From positions 1-64,000 of the forward strand of contig DATLNB010000007.1 of NCBI GenBank assembly GCA_035536995.1: a stretch of 64,000 nucleotides of DNA, read 5' to 3'. The position numbers and the translations under genes are program-made. This stretch comes from AV80 sp035536995 (GTDB lineage Bacteria > Verrucomicrobiota > Verrucomicrobiia > Chthoniobacterales > UBA10450). Below the pieces are notes generated by a model. The model was not told the origin of the DNA. It did not search any database and saw only the letters and a list, made by a program, of their open reading frames with translations. This document shows positions 42,874-52,782 of the stretch, piece after piece. Each line of letters opens with the position of its first letter. The stretch's first letter is position 1.

Positions 42874-43292
42874 TCACCTAGAACATCGCTGGCCGATTTA
42901 CCTCCTCCGAAAGCGGAGTCATAGGCGATCGCCTCGATCTCGACCCGCGCATTTTTCGGGAGAGTCGAAACGCCGACCGTCGAGCGAGCGGGCGGATTCT
43001 CCGGGAAATAAGTCGCGTAAACTTCGTTCATTTTCCCGAAATCGCCGAAGTCGGCCAGGAAAACCGTGGTCTTGACCACGTTCGCCATCGTCATCCCTTC
43101 CGCTTTGAGGATCGCGGTCACGTTATCCAGCACCCGCTTAGTCTGCTCGACGATATCCTCGGAAACAATCTGGCCGCTCTGCGGGTCGAGCGGAACCTGG
43201 CCGGCACAAAAGACGAGCGAGCCGGCCCGGACTGCCTGGGAGTATGGCCCGATTGCTGCCGGCGCCTCCGTCGTGGAAATGATTCTCTTCAT
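42870..43292 (-). CDS. ridA: RidA family reactive enamine/imine deaminase
   Basis: RidA hydrolyses reactive 2-aminoacrylate and related enamines produced by PLP enzymes. The 140-residue protein carries the family core: APAAIGPYSQAVRAGSLVFCAGQVPLDP, the VFLADFGDFGKMNEVYATYF segment, and PARSTVGVSTLPKNARVEIEAIA with the key arginine. A short extra tail (GGGKSASDVLGE) is unusual. It is the first gene of the minus-strand run leading into pyrE and the glycan genes. Confidence 0.93.
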   Translation of the reverse strand: MKRIISTTEAPAAIGPYSQAVRAGSLVFCAGQVPLDPQSGQIVSEDIVEQTKRVLDNVTAILKAEGMTMANVVKTTVFLADFGDFGKMNEVYATYFPENPPARSTVGVSTLPKNARVEIEAIAYDSAFGGGKSASDVLGE

Positions 43293-43320
43293 GCGGCGAC
43301 CTTAGCGGGAAAAGCGGTGC

Positions 43321-43358
43321 TGTCATCCCGAGGCTGGCGAAGCGCGCCGGGGGACCTC
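43321..43358. repeat. Possible dispersed repeat 'TGTCATCCCGAGG...GGGGACCTC'
   Basis: TGTCATCCCGAGGCTGGCG followed by AAGCGCGCCGGGGGACCTC resembles a short dispersed motif known from many environmental genomes (TGTCATCCCGAG...GGGACCTC). Only one copy is seen in the window. It lies in the divergent ridA-secA gap, which otherwise shows no clear feature. Confidence 0.35.
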
Positions 43359-43499
43359 GCCAATGGAAATGAGGCTTCCACCAAATCCCAAAGCCGGCCA
43401 AGACGGCTCGGCCGCTTGGTTTGCGGAAGCGGTTCCTGACACGCCCGGCGGCGCTTACGGTTGTTTCCGGGCGAATTGCGTCAATATTACCGGCTCACC

Positions 43500-46400
43500 A
43501 TGGTTGGCTGGATTTTAAAGAAAGTTCTGGGCTCGAAGAACCAACGCGAGATCAAGCGGATGGGTCCGCTCGTCCGCCAGATAAACGAGCTGGACGAGCA
43601 ATTTAAGGCGCTCTCCGACGATGATCTACGCGCGAAGACTGCGGCGTGGAAAGCGGAGCTGGCCGCTATCACCGATCTATCCGAGCAGTGGAAGAAGCTC
43701 GACGAGATTCTTCCGGAGGCGTTCGCCGTGGTCAAAAACGCCGCCCGCCGGCTGACCGCGCGGCAGGAGGAGTTCAGCGTCTGCGACCAGCCGATGACCT
43801 GGAACATGGTGCACTTCGACGTTCAGCTGGTCGGCGGGATGGTCCTGCACCGCGGCCGCATCGCGGAAATGGCGACCGGCGAAGGCAAGACCCTGGTGGC
43901 TACTCTCCCGCTTTACCTCAACGCCCTTACCGGCAAAGGGGCGCACCTCGTCACGGTGAATGATTACCTGGCCCGCCGCGATGCCGAGTGGATGGGGCAA
44001 CTCTACGGTTTTCTCGGGCTGACGACGGGTTGCATCCAGCACGATCAATCCCCGGACGAACGTCGCGAGCAATACGGGATGGATATCACCTACGGGACGA
44101 ACAGCGAGTTCGGCTTCGATTATCTGCGCGATAACGGGATGGCGACGACCCGCGAGCAGCAGGTCCAGCGCGGCTACAATTTCGCGATTGTTGACGAAGT
44201 CGATTCGATCCTGATCGACGAAGCCCGCACCCCGCTCATCATCAGCGGGCCCTCGACTGTTTCCACCCATCAATACGATCGCTGGAAGCCGTTGGTCGAT
44301 CAGCTCGTTCGGAAACAGAACATGCTTTGCAACCGGCTCGCCAGCGAAGCGAAGGAGCTCTTCGACAAGGGCGAAAACGAAGCCGGCGGCCTCGCCATGT
44401 TTAAGGTGAAGCTCGGGCAACCGCGGAATAAGCAGCTGCTCCGGATGATGGAAGACCCGGACAAACGCAAGGCGATCGACAAGGCGGAGCTCCAGTTCTA
44501 CCAGGACGCCCGCAAAGAAGAACTGTTCCAGCTCAAGGAGGAACTCTTCTTCACCATCGACGAGAAATCCCACGAAGCCGACCTGTCCGAACAGGGCCGC
44601 GCTTTCCTGAACCCGGACGAGCCGGATTCATTCGTCCTTCCGGATTTGATCAGTGAGTTCACCGAGATCGATCTCGATCAGAACATGGCGCCGGAAGAAA
44701 AGGACAAGGCGAAAGTGGACCGCCAGAACCATTGCGACATGCAGGCCGAGCGGATTCACAACATTTCGCAACTGCTCCGGGCGTATTGCCTGTTTGAAAA
44801 GGACGTCGCTTACGTGGTGGAGGAAAATAAAGTCGTCATTGTTGACGAGTTTACCGGCCGGAAAATGCCGGGCCGCCGCTGGAGCGACGGCTTGCACCAG
44901 GCGGTCGAAGCCAAGGAAGGCGTGCAGATCGATCGGGAGACCCAGACGCTCGCCACGATCACGATCCAGAATTATTTCCGGCTTTATCACAAGCTTGCGG
45001 GCATGACCGGAACGGCTGACACGGAAGCGGCCGAGTTCCACGACATCTACAAGCTCGACGTAAACGTCATCCCGACCAACCGGCCGGTGGCCAGGAAAGA
45101 TGCGAACGACCGGATCTACAAAACGCGCCGCGAAAAATACAACGCGGTGATCAACGAGATAAAAGAGCGCCACGGCAATTCGCAGCCGGTTCTCGTAGGC
45201 ACGGTCAGCGTGGAGGCCTCCGAGCTCCTCAGCCGGATGCTCAAGCGAGAAAAGGTGCCGCACAACGTGTTGAACGCGAAGTTTCACATGCAGGAAGCCG
45301 AGATCGTTCAGCGGGCGGGACAGGCCGGCACCGTCACGATTTCAACGAATATGGCTGGCCGCGGCACCGACATTAAGCTTGGGCAGGGCGTGTCGGACGC
45401 GGGCGGTCTTTTCGTCATCGGAACCGAACGCCACGAGTCGCGCCGGATCGATCGGCAGCTCCGCGGCCGCTGCGCGCGCCAGGGCGATCCGGGAGGTTCG
45501 CGCTTCTACGTCAGCTTCGAGGACGATTTGATGCGGAACTTTGGCGCAGCCGATCGGATGACCAAGATCATGGAACGGTTCGGTCTCGAGGAAGGCCAGG
45601 AGCTGGAGCATCCGTGGCTAAACAAGTCCGTCGAGACAGCGCAAAAGCGCGTGGAGCAACGCAATTATTTGCAGCGCAAGCGGACCCTGGATTTTGACGA
45701 CGTGATGAACAACCAGCGCGAGGTTGTTTACACCTACCGCAACGACACAATCGATTCCGATGAGCCCCGCAAGCTCGTCTTCGAAGTGATCGACGAAGCG
45801 GTGCCGGCGAAAGTGAAGGAGTTCCTTGGCACGGGAGGCCCTTCCGACGAGGCGAATTATAGCGGACTCTTGAATTGGGTGAACGTTACTTTCCCACTCG
45901 GGCTGAACCGAGAGAAGGCGCAGTTCGAAACCCGAAGCGTCGACGAGAATGGTCGATTCGTGATCGAACGGATCAAGGAATCGTACGAACGCAAATCGAG
46001 CCACGAAGAACCGACGGCAGTGAAGAGCCTCGAGCGTTACATAATTTTAAACGCGATCGACCGGCTTTGGCAGGAGCACCTCTACGCGATGGATGCCTTG
46101 CGCGAAGGCGTTTATCTCCGCGGTTACGCGCAGAAGGACCCGCTCATCGAATACAAGACCGAGGCCTACGAAATGTTTGTCGAGTTGATGGCGAACATTA
46201 AAAACGAAGTGCTCCACAACCTGTTTCGCAGCACTTCGAACCTTCAGGCCTTCGAAAATTTCCTTTCCACGCTTCCTCAATTTCTCCTCAAGGAGCAGGC
46301 TCCGTCCGCCGCGACCGCCACTGGTCCAGTCCCCGGCCGGCACGGGAATCGAATGGCGGCGTCGACCGAAGAGGAAGTCTCTTCCAACGGCGACGGCTCC

Positions 46401-46517
46401 GAGCTGAAGCTCGATCTCGCACCCGTTCGTCGCGACGTTCCAAAGGTGGGCCGGAACGAGCCCTGCCCGTGCGGAAGCGGAAAGAAATTCAAAAACTGCT
46501 GCGGCCGGACAGCCTGA
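43500..46517 (+). CDS. secA: Protein translocase ATPase SecA
   Basis: SecA drives proteins through SecYEG. From ATG 43500 the protein has 1005 residues, longer than the usual 830-900 because of insertions (e.g. around residues 270-400). ATP-binding: RIAEMATGEGKTLVATLPLY (Walker A); VDEVDSILIDEARTPLIISGP (Walker B). Other family marks: TVNDYLARRDAEWM, VDEFTGRKMPGRRWSDGLHQA, GMTGTADTE, MAGRGTDIKL, RQLRGRCARQGDPG. The C-terminus is a SEC-C zinc site (CPCGSGKKFKNCCG) that binds SecB or ribosomes. The upstream in-frame ATG-like start at 43461 lacks similarity. Confidence 0.98.
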   Translation: MVGWILKKVLGSKNQREIKRMGPLVRQINELDEQFKALSDDDLRAKTAAWKAELAAITDLSEQWKKLDEILPEAFAVVKNAARRLTARQEEFSVCDQPMTWNMVHFDVQLVGGMVLHRGRIAEMATGEGKTLVATLPLYLNALTGKGAHLVTVNDYLARRDAEWMGQLYGFLGLTTGCIQHDQSPDERREQYGMDITYGTNSEFGFDYLRDNGMATTREQQVQRGYNFAIVDEVDSILIDEARTPLIISGPSTVSTHQYDRWKPLVDQLVRKQNMLCNRLASEAKELFDKGENEAGGLAMFKVKLGQPRNKQLLRMMEDPDKRKAIDKAELQFYQDARKEELFQLKEELFFTIDEKSHEADLSEQGRAFLNPDEPDSFVLPDLISEFTEIDLDQNMAPEEKDKAKVDRQNHCDMQAERIHNISQLLRAYCLFEKDVAYVVEENKVVIVDEFTGRKMPGRRWSDGLHQAVEAKEGVQIDRETQTLATITIQNYFRLYHKLAGMTGTADTEAAEFHDIYKLDVNVIPTNRPVARKDANDRIYKTRREKYNAVINEIKERHGNSQPVLVGTVSVEASELLSRMLKREKVPHNVLNAKFHMQEAEIVQRAGQAGTVTISTNMAGRGTDIKLGQGVSDAGGLFVIGTERHESRRIDRQLRGRCARQGDPGGSRFYVSFEDDLMRNFGAADRMTKIMERFGLEEGQELEHPWLNKSVETAQKRVEQRNYLQRKRTLDFDDVMNNQREVVYTYRNDTIDSDEPRKLVFEVIDEAVPAKVKEFLGTGGPSDEANYSGLLNWVNVTFPLGLNREKAQFETRSVDENGRFVIERIKESYERKSSHEEPTAVKSLERYIILNAIDRLWQEHLYAMDALREGVYLRGYAQKDPLIEYKTEAYEMFVELMANIKNEVLHNLFRSTSNLQAFENFLSTLPQFLLKEQAPSAATATGPVPGRHGNRMAASTEEEVSSNGDGSELKLDLAPVRRDVPKVGRNEPCPCGSGKKFKNCCGRTA

Positions 46518-46523
46518 GTCCCA

Positions 46524-48164
46524 TCAGCGGGCGCGTCGGATGATGACGCGCTGGTTCCACCCTCGCCAAATATGGGGAAACGGAGCTGTGCTATCCGTTC
46601 CAATGTTGGCCACGATCGGCAGGGAAGAAACAGCTGCCTGAAACTCATCCACTCGCGGCTTCCAACTCGGATCATCGGTCCCGCGTTCGATGTCGGCGTC
46701 AATGATGTAATCAAATTGGCCTCCAGCGAGCACGCCGGCCCCATCAAGAATCGATACTTCCTGTACGGTCGCCGGGATCCGGGCGAGCTCGGCAGGAACA
46801 AAAACGAGTTCGCGCAGCGCGAGGACGCGTTCACCGGGGCGGGCATGGGCAGCGAGCCAGTCGACCGCGAGGACCCGGGTATCGACTCGGCCCAGCCGAT
46901 CCCGCACGTAGCGGCTGCTAATAGTGTACGCCTTGATCGAGATAGCCGCGGCGATGATCGTCATGACGATGGCTGGCACACGGCTGCGTTGGAAGACGCC
47001 CCAAAGGACCTGTCGGCTCGCCAGGAGGACCGCTGCGGAAACGCAGAGCAGGGGAACGAGCGGGAGCAGATTGCGGAACGGCTGGTGCCTGTAGCGGACG
47101 AGGGGCAGAACCAGCATTGCGGCAAAGAGAAGCCAGCCTAGCGCTACCGGGCGGACGCGCCGGGAAAACAGCATCGCAATTACTCCGGCCAGCCCGCAGG
47201 CGACGAGTCCTCGGCCAAGCTCGAGCTCGCTCAGTGCGGCCTGCCAGTAGGTGTCCGGTAACTGGACATTCCGGTAGAGTTGCGCGACCAGCCGAAGCTC
47301 GTTCAGGATCTTGTCCGGATGCAGGATGAGCGCCGGCGCACAACAGATCGCGACCGTGGCGAGAGTCAGACCGGCGAGGCCAAGCAGGCCCAATTTTTGG
47401 CGGACCGAGAAGGGGCGTGTCAGGATAACGAGGACGAGCGGAATAACGGCGAGCCCCACGGTGTATTTTGAGTCGGCTGCCAGAGCTGCCCCAGTTGCAC
47501 CAAGAACGACGTTGCGCCAGGCGGCGGGCAGGTTGGCGACCGCGCGGAGCCGTTCAGCAGCGTAGATGCTGCCCAAAGCGAACAGCGTCGCGAGCGAATC
47601 GACGATCATGGTCGAGCCGCGAAAGACGAGCGCCGGGCAAACACCGCATAACAACATCGCGATGAGAGCGGCCTGGCTGCCGGCGAGGCGCATGGCCAGC
47701 ATGCCAGCGACGATAACGGTGATGACGCTCGCCATCGCCACGATGATCCGCCCCGCCACGATCACGTCCAAGGGCGCGAGCAGGTTGTAATTGTGGCCGA
47801 GGGGCGTCATCCGCACAGGATCGCGCGGCAGATCCTTGTAGAGTCGATGCCCATGGAGCAGCCGGTAAATCGGGTTCCAGGTAATCAGCGCCCCTGCGGT
47901 CAAATAACTCGGAAGCGGCGGGTAGTTGTAGTAATCGCAGTCATACGACTTGCGGTTGAGATGATCGATCGTCTGGTTGAGGACGTAACCTTCGTCGATG
48001 TAGTCGCTATAGGGCAGTGCGCCTGAAATAGGACGGAAACGGAGATAGGCAGCAAGGGCGACGACGGCGATGGCCGCCGCTGTCCAGAATAGCGGCCGGA
48101 GACGCGGTCTTCGTTTGCGACCGCCGTCAGGTCCTGGGTTCTGCAGAGGTAATTCCGGGGCCAT
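46524..48164 (-). CDS. GT-C family glycosyltransferase (PMT/ArnT-like)
   Basis: A 546-residue polytopic inner membrane protein. After the first helix (WTAAAIAVVALAAYL) the outer loop contains PYSDYIDEGYVLNQ, the acidic pair (DE) position that is catalytic in GT-C enzymes, and then YYNYPPLPSYLTAGALI, as in the PMT_2/ArnT group. About ten more helices and a C-terminal outer domain of some 110 residues follow. It should use a polyprenyl-phosphate sugar to modify a protein or lipid outside. It is a different GT-C subfamily from paralogues A-D. Its stop is 6 bases from the convergent secA stop. Confidence 0.82.
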   Translation of the reverse strand: MAPELPLQNPGPDGGRKRRPRLRPLFWTAAAIAVVALAAYLRFRPISGALPYSDYIDEGYVLNQTIDHLNRKSYDCDYYNYPPLPSYLTAGALITWNPIYRLLHGHRLYKDLPRDPVRMTPLGHNYNLLAPLDVIVAGRIIVAMASVITVIVAGMLAMRLAGSQAALIAMLLCGVCPALVFRGSTMIVDSLATLFALGSIYAAERLRAVANLPAAWRNVVLGATGAALAADSKYTVGLAVIPLVLVILTRPFSVRQKLGLLGLAGLTLATVAICCAPALILHPDKILNELRLVAQLYRNVQLPDTYWQAALSELELGRGLVACGLAGVIAMLFSRRVRPVALGWLLFAAMLVLPLVRYRHQPFRNLLPLVPLLCVSAAVLLASRQVLWGVFQRSRVPAIVMTIIAAAISIKAYTISSRYVRDRLGRVDTRVLAVDWLAAHARPGERVLALRELVFVPAELARIPATVQEVSILDGAGVLAGGQFDYIIDADIERGTDDPSWKPRVDEFQAAVSSLPIVANIGTDSTAPFPHIWRGWNQRVIIRRAR

Positions 48165-48208
48165 AACAGATTTCGAACTCGAGCGCGTCGAATTTCATTA
48201 TCAAACTG

Positions 48209-48697
48209 CTAAGTCCCCTTCAAACGAAGTTCGAGGCTGTCTCCCGGGGCAACCATCTGCCACTTGGTCGCCAGTTCGGCGAAGCGCCCGCGCACCCGCT
48301 CCAGCTCTTCACTGCTCAGCTCGCGGGGAGAAGCCATTCCCTTGCTCCGCGCAAAGGTTTTCGCGAGCTGGTTGAATTCGTCCGGTGAAGCCGTACTTCC
48401 GCTTGAGCGCTCCGCTGAAAACGCGGAAACCAGGTACTCCACCTCGACCGCCTTGGCGGGTAACGGCCCGCGCGCAGTTTTGCCCGTGGTTTCTTCGATC
48501 TCCCAGCCATGGGCGATCAGTCCGTAGAATCCGCGCCGATATCCGAGCTCGGTCTCGACCGCAAAATGCGTCAGGTCGTGCAGCGCGAAGAAGACAGCCC
48601 GATCACCATCCTGGCGCTGCCAGGTTTCGGAGCCATCCGCCCGGACACAGCGAAGAACCGTGCCGCCGCCGACTTGCTTCGTGATCCGAATCACCAC
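48209..48697 (-). CDS. Unknown protein, 162 residues
   Basis: I do not recognise this protein by name. It has no signal peptide or membrane helix. The N-terminal half (IRITKQVGGGTVLRCVRADGS, WQRQ, VFFALHDLTHFAVETELG) contains an HDLTHFAVE motif that I have seen in conserved uncharacterised bacterial proteins; the second half has a helical, charged pattern (LSSEELERVRGRFAELATKWQ). It starts with two GTG codons, the first at 48697. It is 50 bases from the divergent recQ start and upstream of the GT-C gene on the same strand. Confidence 0.65.
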   Translation of the reverse strand: MVIRITKQVGGGTVLRCVRADGSETWQRQDGDRAVFFALHDLTHFAVETELGYRRGFYGLIAHGWEIEETTGKTARGPLPAKAVEVEYLVSAFSAERSSGSTASPDEFNQLAKTFARSKGMASPRELSSEELERVRGRFAELATKWQMVAPGDSLELRLKGT

Positions 48698-48746
48698 GCC
48701 CGGACTCTTGTGCAGGGCTTCGTGTTCCGCCAGAATTGAAATCCCA

Positions 48747-50861
48747 ATGACCCCTCATGAGATTCTCGAAAAATATTTTGGTTTCCGCGAATTCCTCGAC
48801 GCCCAGGAAGAGGTAATCAGCGCGATCATCGCCGGCTCGGATGCGCTTGTCGTGATGCCGACAGGCGGCGGAAAATCGCTTTGCTATCAATTGCCGGCGC
48901 TGCTGCTCGAAGGAACAACCATCGTTGTTTCGCCCCTCATCGCGCTGATGAAGGACCAGGTGGACGCGCTCCAGCGGCGCGGCATTTCGGCCACCCTGAT
49001 CAACAGCTCACTCAGCCTGCCCGAGCAACAGGAGCGGATCCGGGCCCTCAGTCGCGGCGAGTACAAGCTTGTTTACATCGCGCCGGAGCGGTTCCGGAGT
49101 CGATTGTTTCTCGACGCGCTCGGCCAAAGCACGATTGCGCTTTTCGCCGTGGATGAAGCGCACTGTCTTTCCATGTGGGGTCACGATTTTCGGCCTGATT
49201 ATTTCCGGCTGGGCCAGGTCCTGGAAACGCTCGGCCGGCCGCAGGTCGCGGCGTTCACAGCCACAGCCACACCCGAGGTGCGCCGCGATATTCTCGCGCA
49301 TCTTGCCCTGCGCGAGCCGCGTGAATTTGTTGCCGGCTTCGCGCGCCCGAACCTGCGTCTGCTCATCGCTCATGTCGCCACGGAGGCGGAAAAATATCGG
49401 CGGCTGAACGCGCTGATCGCGGAACACAAGACAGGCATCGTGTATTGCTCGACCCGGAAACGCGTCGAGGCGGTGGCTGAAACTCTCGGACTCGCGAACA
49501 TCTCGAGCATTCTTTATCACGGCGGGATGGACGACCAGGCGCGCGAAAAGGCGCAGAACGCGTTCATGCAGGGCGAGCGCGACATAGTCGTGGCAACCAA
49601 CGCGTTCGGCATGGGGATCGACCGCGCTGACATCCGATTTGTGGCCCACTTCGATATCCCCGGCAGCGTGGAAGCGTATTACCAGGAAGCTGGGCGCGCC
49701 GGCCGTGACGGCGAAGCCGCGACCTGCGAGCTCCTTTTCAATCACGCCGACACACGGGTCCAGGAATTTTTCATCGAGGGAAGTAATCCGCCGCCGGAAT
49801 TCATCGCACAGACTTACGAAATGCTGCGCCGGGAAGCCGGCGAAAATCACGAGCTCCAGATTTCGATTAAGGAAATGGCGGCCAGAGTGGGCGACGAGCG
49901 CAGTGACATGATGATCAGCTCGGCGCTCCACATCCTCGATCGCGAAGGTTATCTCGACCGCTTCGATATTCCGGGCCGGCGGGTTCGTGGCACGCGCCTG
50001 CTCCAGCCCGACGTGCGCGGCCATCAGCTCAAACTGGACGTCGCGAAGCTCCGGGAAAAGGAGCGTCGCGATCGGGCGAAACTGAAGCTGATGGTCGATT
50101 TCGCGTATGCCCGCGAATGCCGGCAGCTCGCGATCCTCCGTTATTTTGGCGAGGCTGAGGCGGCGCCGTGTGGGAATTGCGACATCTGCTTGGAGACATC
50201 CGGTTCAGCCCGGCCGCCGACCGAAGAAGAGCTGCTCATTGTGCGGAAGGCGTTGAGCGGCGTCGCACGCATGTCCGTAAAGATCGATGGCGCATGGCAG
50301 CCGCGCTTCGGACGCGGACGCATCGTGCAAACTCTGGTCGGGAGCCGTTCCCAGGAGATCATCAACGCGCAACTCGATCGCCTATCGACCCACGGCTTGT
50401 TGAAGACTGAAGGCGTTGCGTATCTAAACCAGCTTCTGCGAGAGCTTCAGGAGGCCGGGCTGCTCGTATCCAGCGGCGGCGAATATCCCATGGTTACTTT
50501 GACTCCCCGTGGCGACGAAGCGATGAAAGGGAACGCCGAGTATCAGTTGCGCTGGCCCAGCCGAGCCGCGGGGGAAAGAAATGCGCCGAGAAGGGCGCGC
50601 GTTAAGGAGTCGTCGCTGGATGAGATGCTCCCGGTTGATTCAGCTATTCTCGACCGGCTCAAGAAGTTGCGCCTCGATCTGGCGCGCGAGCACGGGAACG
50701 TCCCGGCTTACGTGATTTTTCCCGATGAAACGCTACGCGCTTTCGCGCGCCTGAAACCAACCTCGGTCGAGGCGGGCCGTAAGATTCGCGGGGTAGGTGA
50801 CGTGAAAGCGCGCCGCTATCTGCCGGCCTTCATTGAAGCCATCGCCACCACCACGAACTAG
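48747..50861 (+). CDS. recQ: ATP-dependent DNA helicase RecQ
   Basis: RecQ unwinds DNA 3' to 5' in repair and recombination. From ATG 48747 it has 704 residues, longer than E. coli RecQ. Motifs in order: LVVMPTGGGKSLCYQLPAL (Walker A), VSPLIALMKDQVDAL, VDEAHCLSMWGHDFRPDY (DEAH box), FTATATPEVRRDI, TNAFGMGIDRADIRFVAH, YYQEAGRAGRDGE. The RQC zinc cysteines are at RECRQLAILRYFGE and CGNCDICL, and an HRDC domain ends the protein (LDRLKKLRLDLA to the end). Its TAG stop overlaps the convergent gene's stop in a shared CTAG. The upstream in-frame extension overlaps the divergent gene and is rejected. Confidence 0.96.
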   Translation: MTPHEILEKYFGFREFLDAQEEVISAIIAGSDALVVMPTGGGKSLCYQLPALLLEGTTIVVSPLIALMKDQVDALQRRGISATLINSSLSLPEQQERIRALSRGEYKLVYIAPERFRSRLFLDALGQSTIALFAVDEAHCLSMWGHDFRPDYFRLGQVLETLGRPQVAAFTATATPEVRRDILAHLALREPREFVAGFARPNLRLLIAHVATEAEKYRRLNALIAEHKTGIVYCSTRKRVEAVAETLGLANISSILYHGGMDDQAREKAQNAFMQGERDIVVATNAFGMGIDRADIRFVAHFDIPGSVEAYYQEAGRAGRDGEAATCELLFNHADTRVQEFFIEGSNPPPEFIAQTYEMLRREAGENHELQISIKEMAARVGDERSDMMISSALHILDREGYLDRFDIPGRRVRGTRLLQPDVRGHQLKLDVAKLREKERRDRAKLKLMVDFAYARECRQLAILRYFGEAEAAPCGNCDICLETSGSARPPTEEELLIVRKALSGVARMSVKIDGAWQPRFGRGRIVQTLVGSRSQEIINAQLDRLSTHGLLKTEGVAYLNQLLRELQEAGLLVSSGGEYPMVTLTPRGDEAMKGNAEYQLRWPSRAAGERNAPRRARVKESSLDEMLPVDSAILDRLKKLRLDLAREHGNVPAYVIFPDETLRAFARLKPTSVEAGRKIRGVGDVKARRYLPAFIEAIATTTN

Positions 50862-52687
50862 GGCTGGGATGGGGCGTCCACGCGGACTGTTCCGTTAATC
50901 GGGAATACCTGTTTGTCCTTCAGATCGACGCTCCAGGCCCGGATCGTCAGTGGTTCCTTCGGCAACTGCGAAATATCGACCGCCTGGAGGAAACCCGAAT
51001 TGCGGATTGCCGATGAAGCCGGCCCTGTCATGTCCGGACGCCGGCGGCCGGTCGGCAGTGCAGTGAAAGGGTGGAACGCGCCGTCTCTTGTTTGCCATCC
51101 GAGGACCACGTAGTCAGCCCTCGCGTCCCGTCCCGGGATCAACGCCCACCCGGAGACTATTAGCATCTTGCCGTCGCCAACCGGGCTGCCTTCAATCCGG
51201 CCTGCCGTGTCACCCGTTTCCGACGGGGCAACCGAGACCGCGGCTTTCAACTGATCGTTGATCTCTGGCGCTTTGATGAGGCCGGCTCGCTTCATGGCGG
51301 CAACGGTGGTCGGAAACTGGTCGACGTAGGGATATGCGTGAAAAAGCTCCGGGTTCCGAGGCAGCGCCTCACTCCAGATAACGGCCGTGCGAGCCCGCCG
51401 GCGGTTTTCCCGAAATGCGTTCAGGCGATGGGAGAGCCCTTGGAAGAGGAATACTTCCGCGACTCCCAGCAGGGTGGTCAGAACTGTGATTGCAATGATA
51501 AAGCGAAAACGCCAGATCGGATGGAGTACAATCCAGTCGCGATAAAGATGGTAAAACAATCCAATCATCGCCAGATAAGCGAGGACCGAGCTGATCCTGT
51601 AACGATAACTCCCAAACCCCTCCGAACTCTCATAGACGAGAGGCTCGAGACCCAGGTTCGCGCGCCCGATTGCAGAGATCAGCGCCACGCCCATCGCGAA
51701 GCACGCGAGAAGGAGCCACGGGTAATAGCGGGACCACGATGGCCGGTTCCGCCAAACGCCAAACGCGCTGAGAGCACACGCGGCGGCCAGGAGGATCGCG
51801 GCCAAACTGCCCGTGAAATGCGCCCCCACCGGCCCTGATTTCAAAACGGCGCCGAGCCAGATGAGGATAAAATTCCCGATCAACGGCAGATCGAGTAAAC
51901 TGGCTGGGGGCGGGGCGATTTCAGGACGCCTGTATCCGATAAAGTAGCAACCGACCGCGATTGCTCCGATGAGGCCATGGCACGCCAGCCATCGTATCCA
52001 GCGGCGACGCCAGAACGGGTGGCTCGTGTCCGAAGCGCCTGGCAACGGGAACGCCAGGATCCAGAGCAGCATGCCGTGCGCAAAACTATAGGTAGCGATG
52101 ATGCAGAGAACGGAATTCCAGGTGCATTTCGCCGCGAGCGGCCGGTCCGAGAGGTTGATCGTGAGGCATCCGCACAAGGCCAGGACGGGAATGAGGATTT
52201 CAAAGGTAAACCCGGACAGGTAATTTTCAGATTGCGACGGCCCAAAGAGGAGCAGGTTGATCAACAGCCAGGCAAAGAGAGCCGGGCCCCGAACGGCCTC
52301 GCCGAAGTATCGGAGATGTCGCAGCAAAAATCCGGAAAGTGCGCCTGCGCCTAAAAAGGTGAGGACCATTCCATAACGAACGTCCCAGCCCAGCGGCACA
52401 TTCATCGCGAGATAAATGAGCCGCGGAAAAAACTTTCTACTTTCGTTATGCTGGGCCAGGAGATCGGACCAGCTGAGCTTATCCTGGGCAAAGTGGAGGA
52501 GCGCTCTCCCCGGGGTATCCCACTCATCCCAGATGGGAATGTTCACCCAGTATTTCAGCTGCAATCGCAAAATGAAAAAAATCGGAAGACACGCGACGAG
52601 GAATAGTCCAATTCGCCAAAGGTCCGGGGGGTGCCGGGCGCTCACCTCCTGGTTCCCCGGAGCGACTCTTTCCCTGGGTGCACTCAT
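50858..52687 (-). CDS. GT-C-like polytopic membrane protein, paralogue D
   Basis: About 609 residues from ATG 52687 (in-frame ATG 52702 and GTG 52729 also possible). Family motifs are kept: YWVNIPIWDEWDTPGRALL after helix 1, LAQHNESRKFFPRLIY, LLLFGPSQSENYLSGFTF. The C-terminal module shows VSGWALIPGRDARADYVVLGW, RRPDM, and IRAWSVDLKDKQVFPI; the inner 'SGW' strand is altered (NSGFLQAVD). It is the second most diverged copy. It follows a TMTC-like TPR protein by 95 bases on the same strand, again pairing with a lipid-linked-sugar type enzyme. Its stop overlaps recQ's by 4 bases. Confidence 0.78.
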   Translation of the reverse strand: MSAPRERVAPGNQEVSARHPPDLWRIGLFLVACLPIFFILRLQLKYWVNIPIWDEWDTPGRALLHFAQDKLSWSDLLAQHNESRKFFPRLIYLAMNVPLGWDVRYGMVLTFLGAGALSGFLLRHLRYFGEAVRGPALFAWLLINLLLFGPSQSENYLSGFTFEILIPVLALCGCLTINLSDRPLAAKCTWNSVLCIIATYSFAHGMLLWILAFPLPGASDTSHPFWRRRWIRWLACHGLIGAIAVGCYFIGYRRPEIAPPPASLLDLPLIGNFILIWLGAVLKSGPVGAHFTGSLAAILLAAACALSAFGVWRNRPSWSRYYPWLLLACFAMGVALISAIGRANLGLEPLVYESSEGFGSYRYRISSVLAYLAMIGLFYHLYRDWIVLHPIWRFRFIIAITVLTTLLGVAEVFLFQGLSHRLNAFRENRRRARTAVIWSEALPRNPELFHAYPYVDQFPTTVAAMKRAGLIKAPEINDQLKAAVSVAPSETGDTAGRIEGSPVGDGKMLIVSGWALIPGRDARADYVVLGWQTRDGAFHPFTALPTGRRRPDMTGPASSAIRNSGFLQAVDISQLPKEPLTIRAWSVDLKDKQVFPINGTVRVDAPSQP

Positions 52688-52782
52688 CGATGAATGGCCC
52701 ATCGTGCGCTTCGCCGGGGTCGGATGCACGCCATATGTCTTTCGCGTCCGGAGGCTGGCCGGTTAAAATCGGACGTGACTAG

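Noticed and set aside
24152..43292. The glycan region as a genomic island or prophage
   Set aside because: No integrase, transposase, tRNA junction or flanking direct repeat was seen, and housekeeping genes (pyrE, ridA) are woven into it.
49008..50024. 338-codon minus-strand frame opposite recQ
   Set aside because: Shadow of recQ; no start context or motif of its own.
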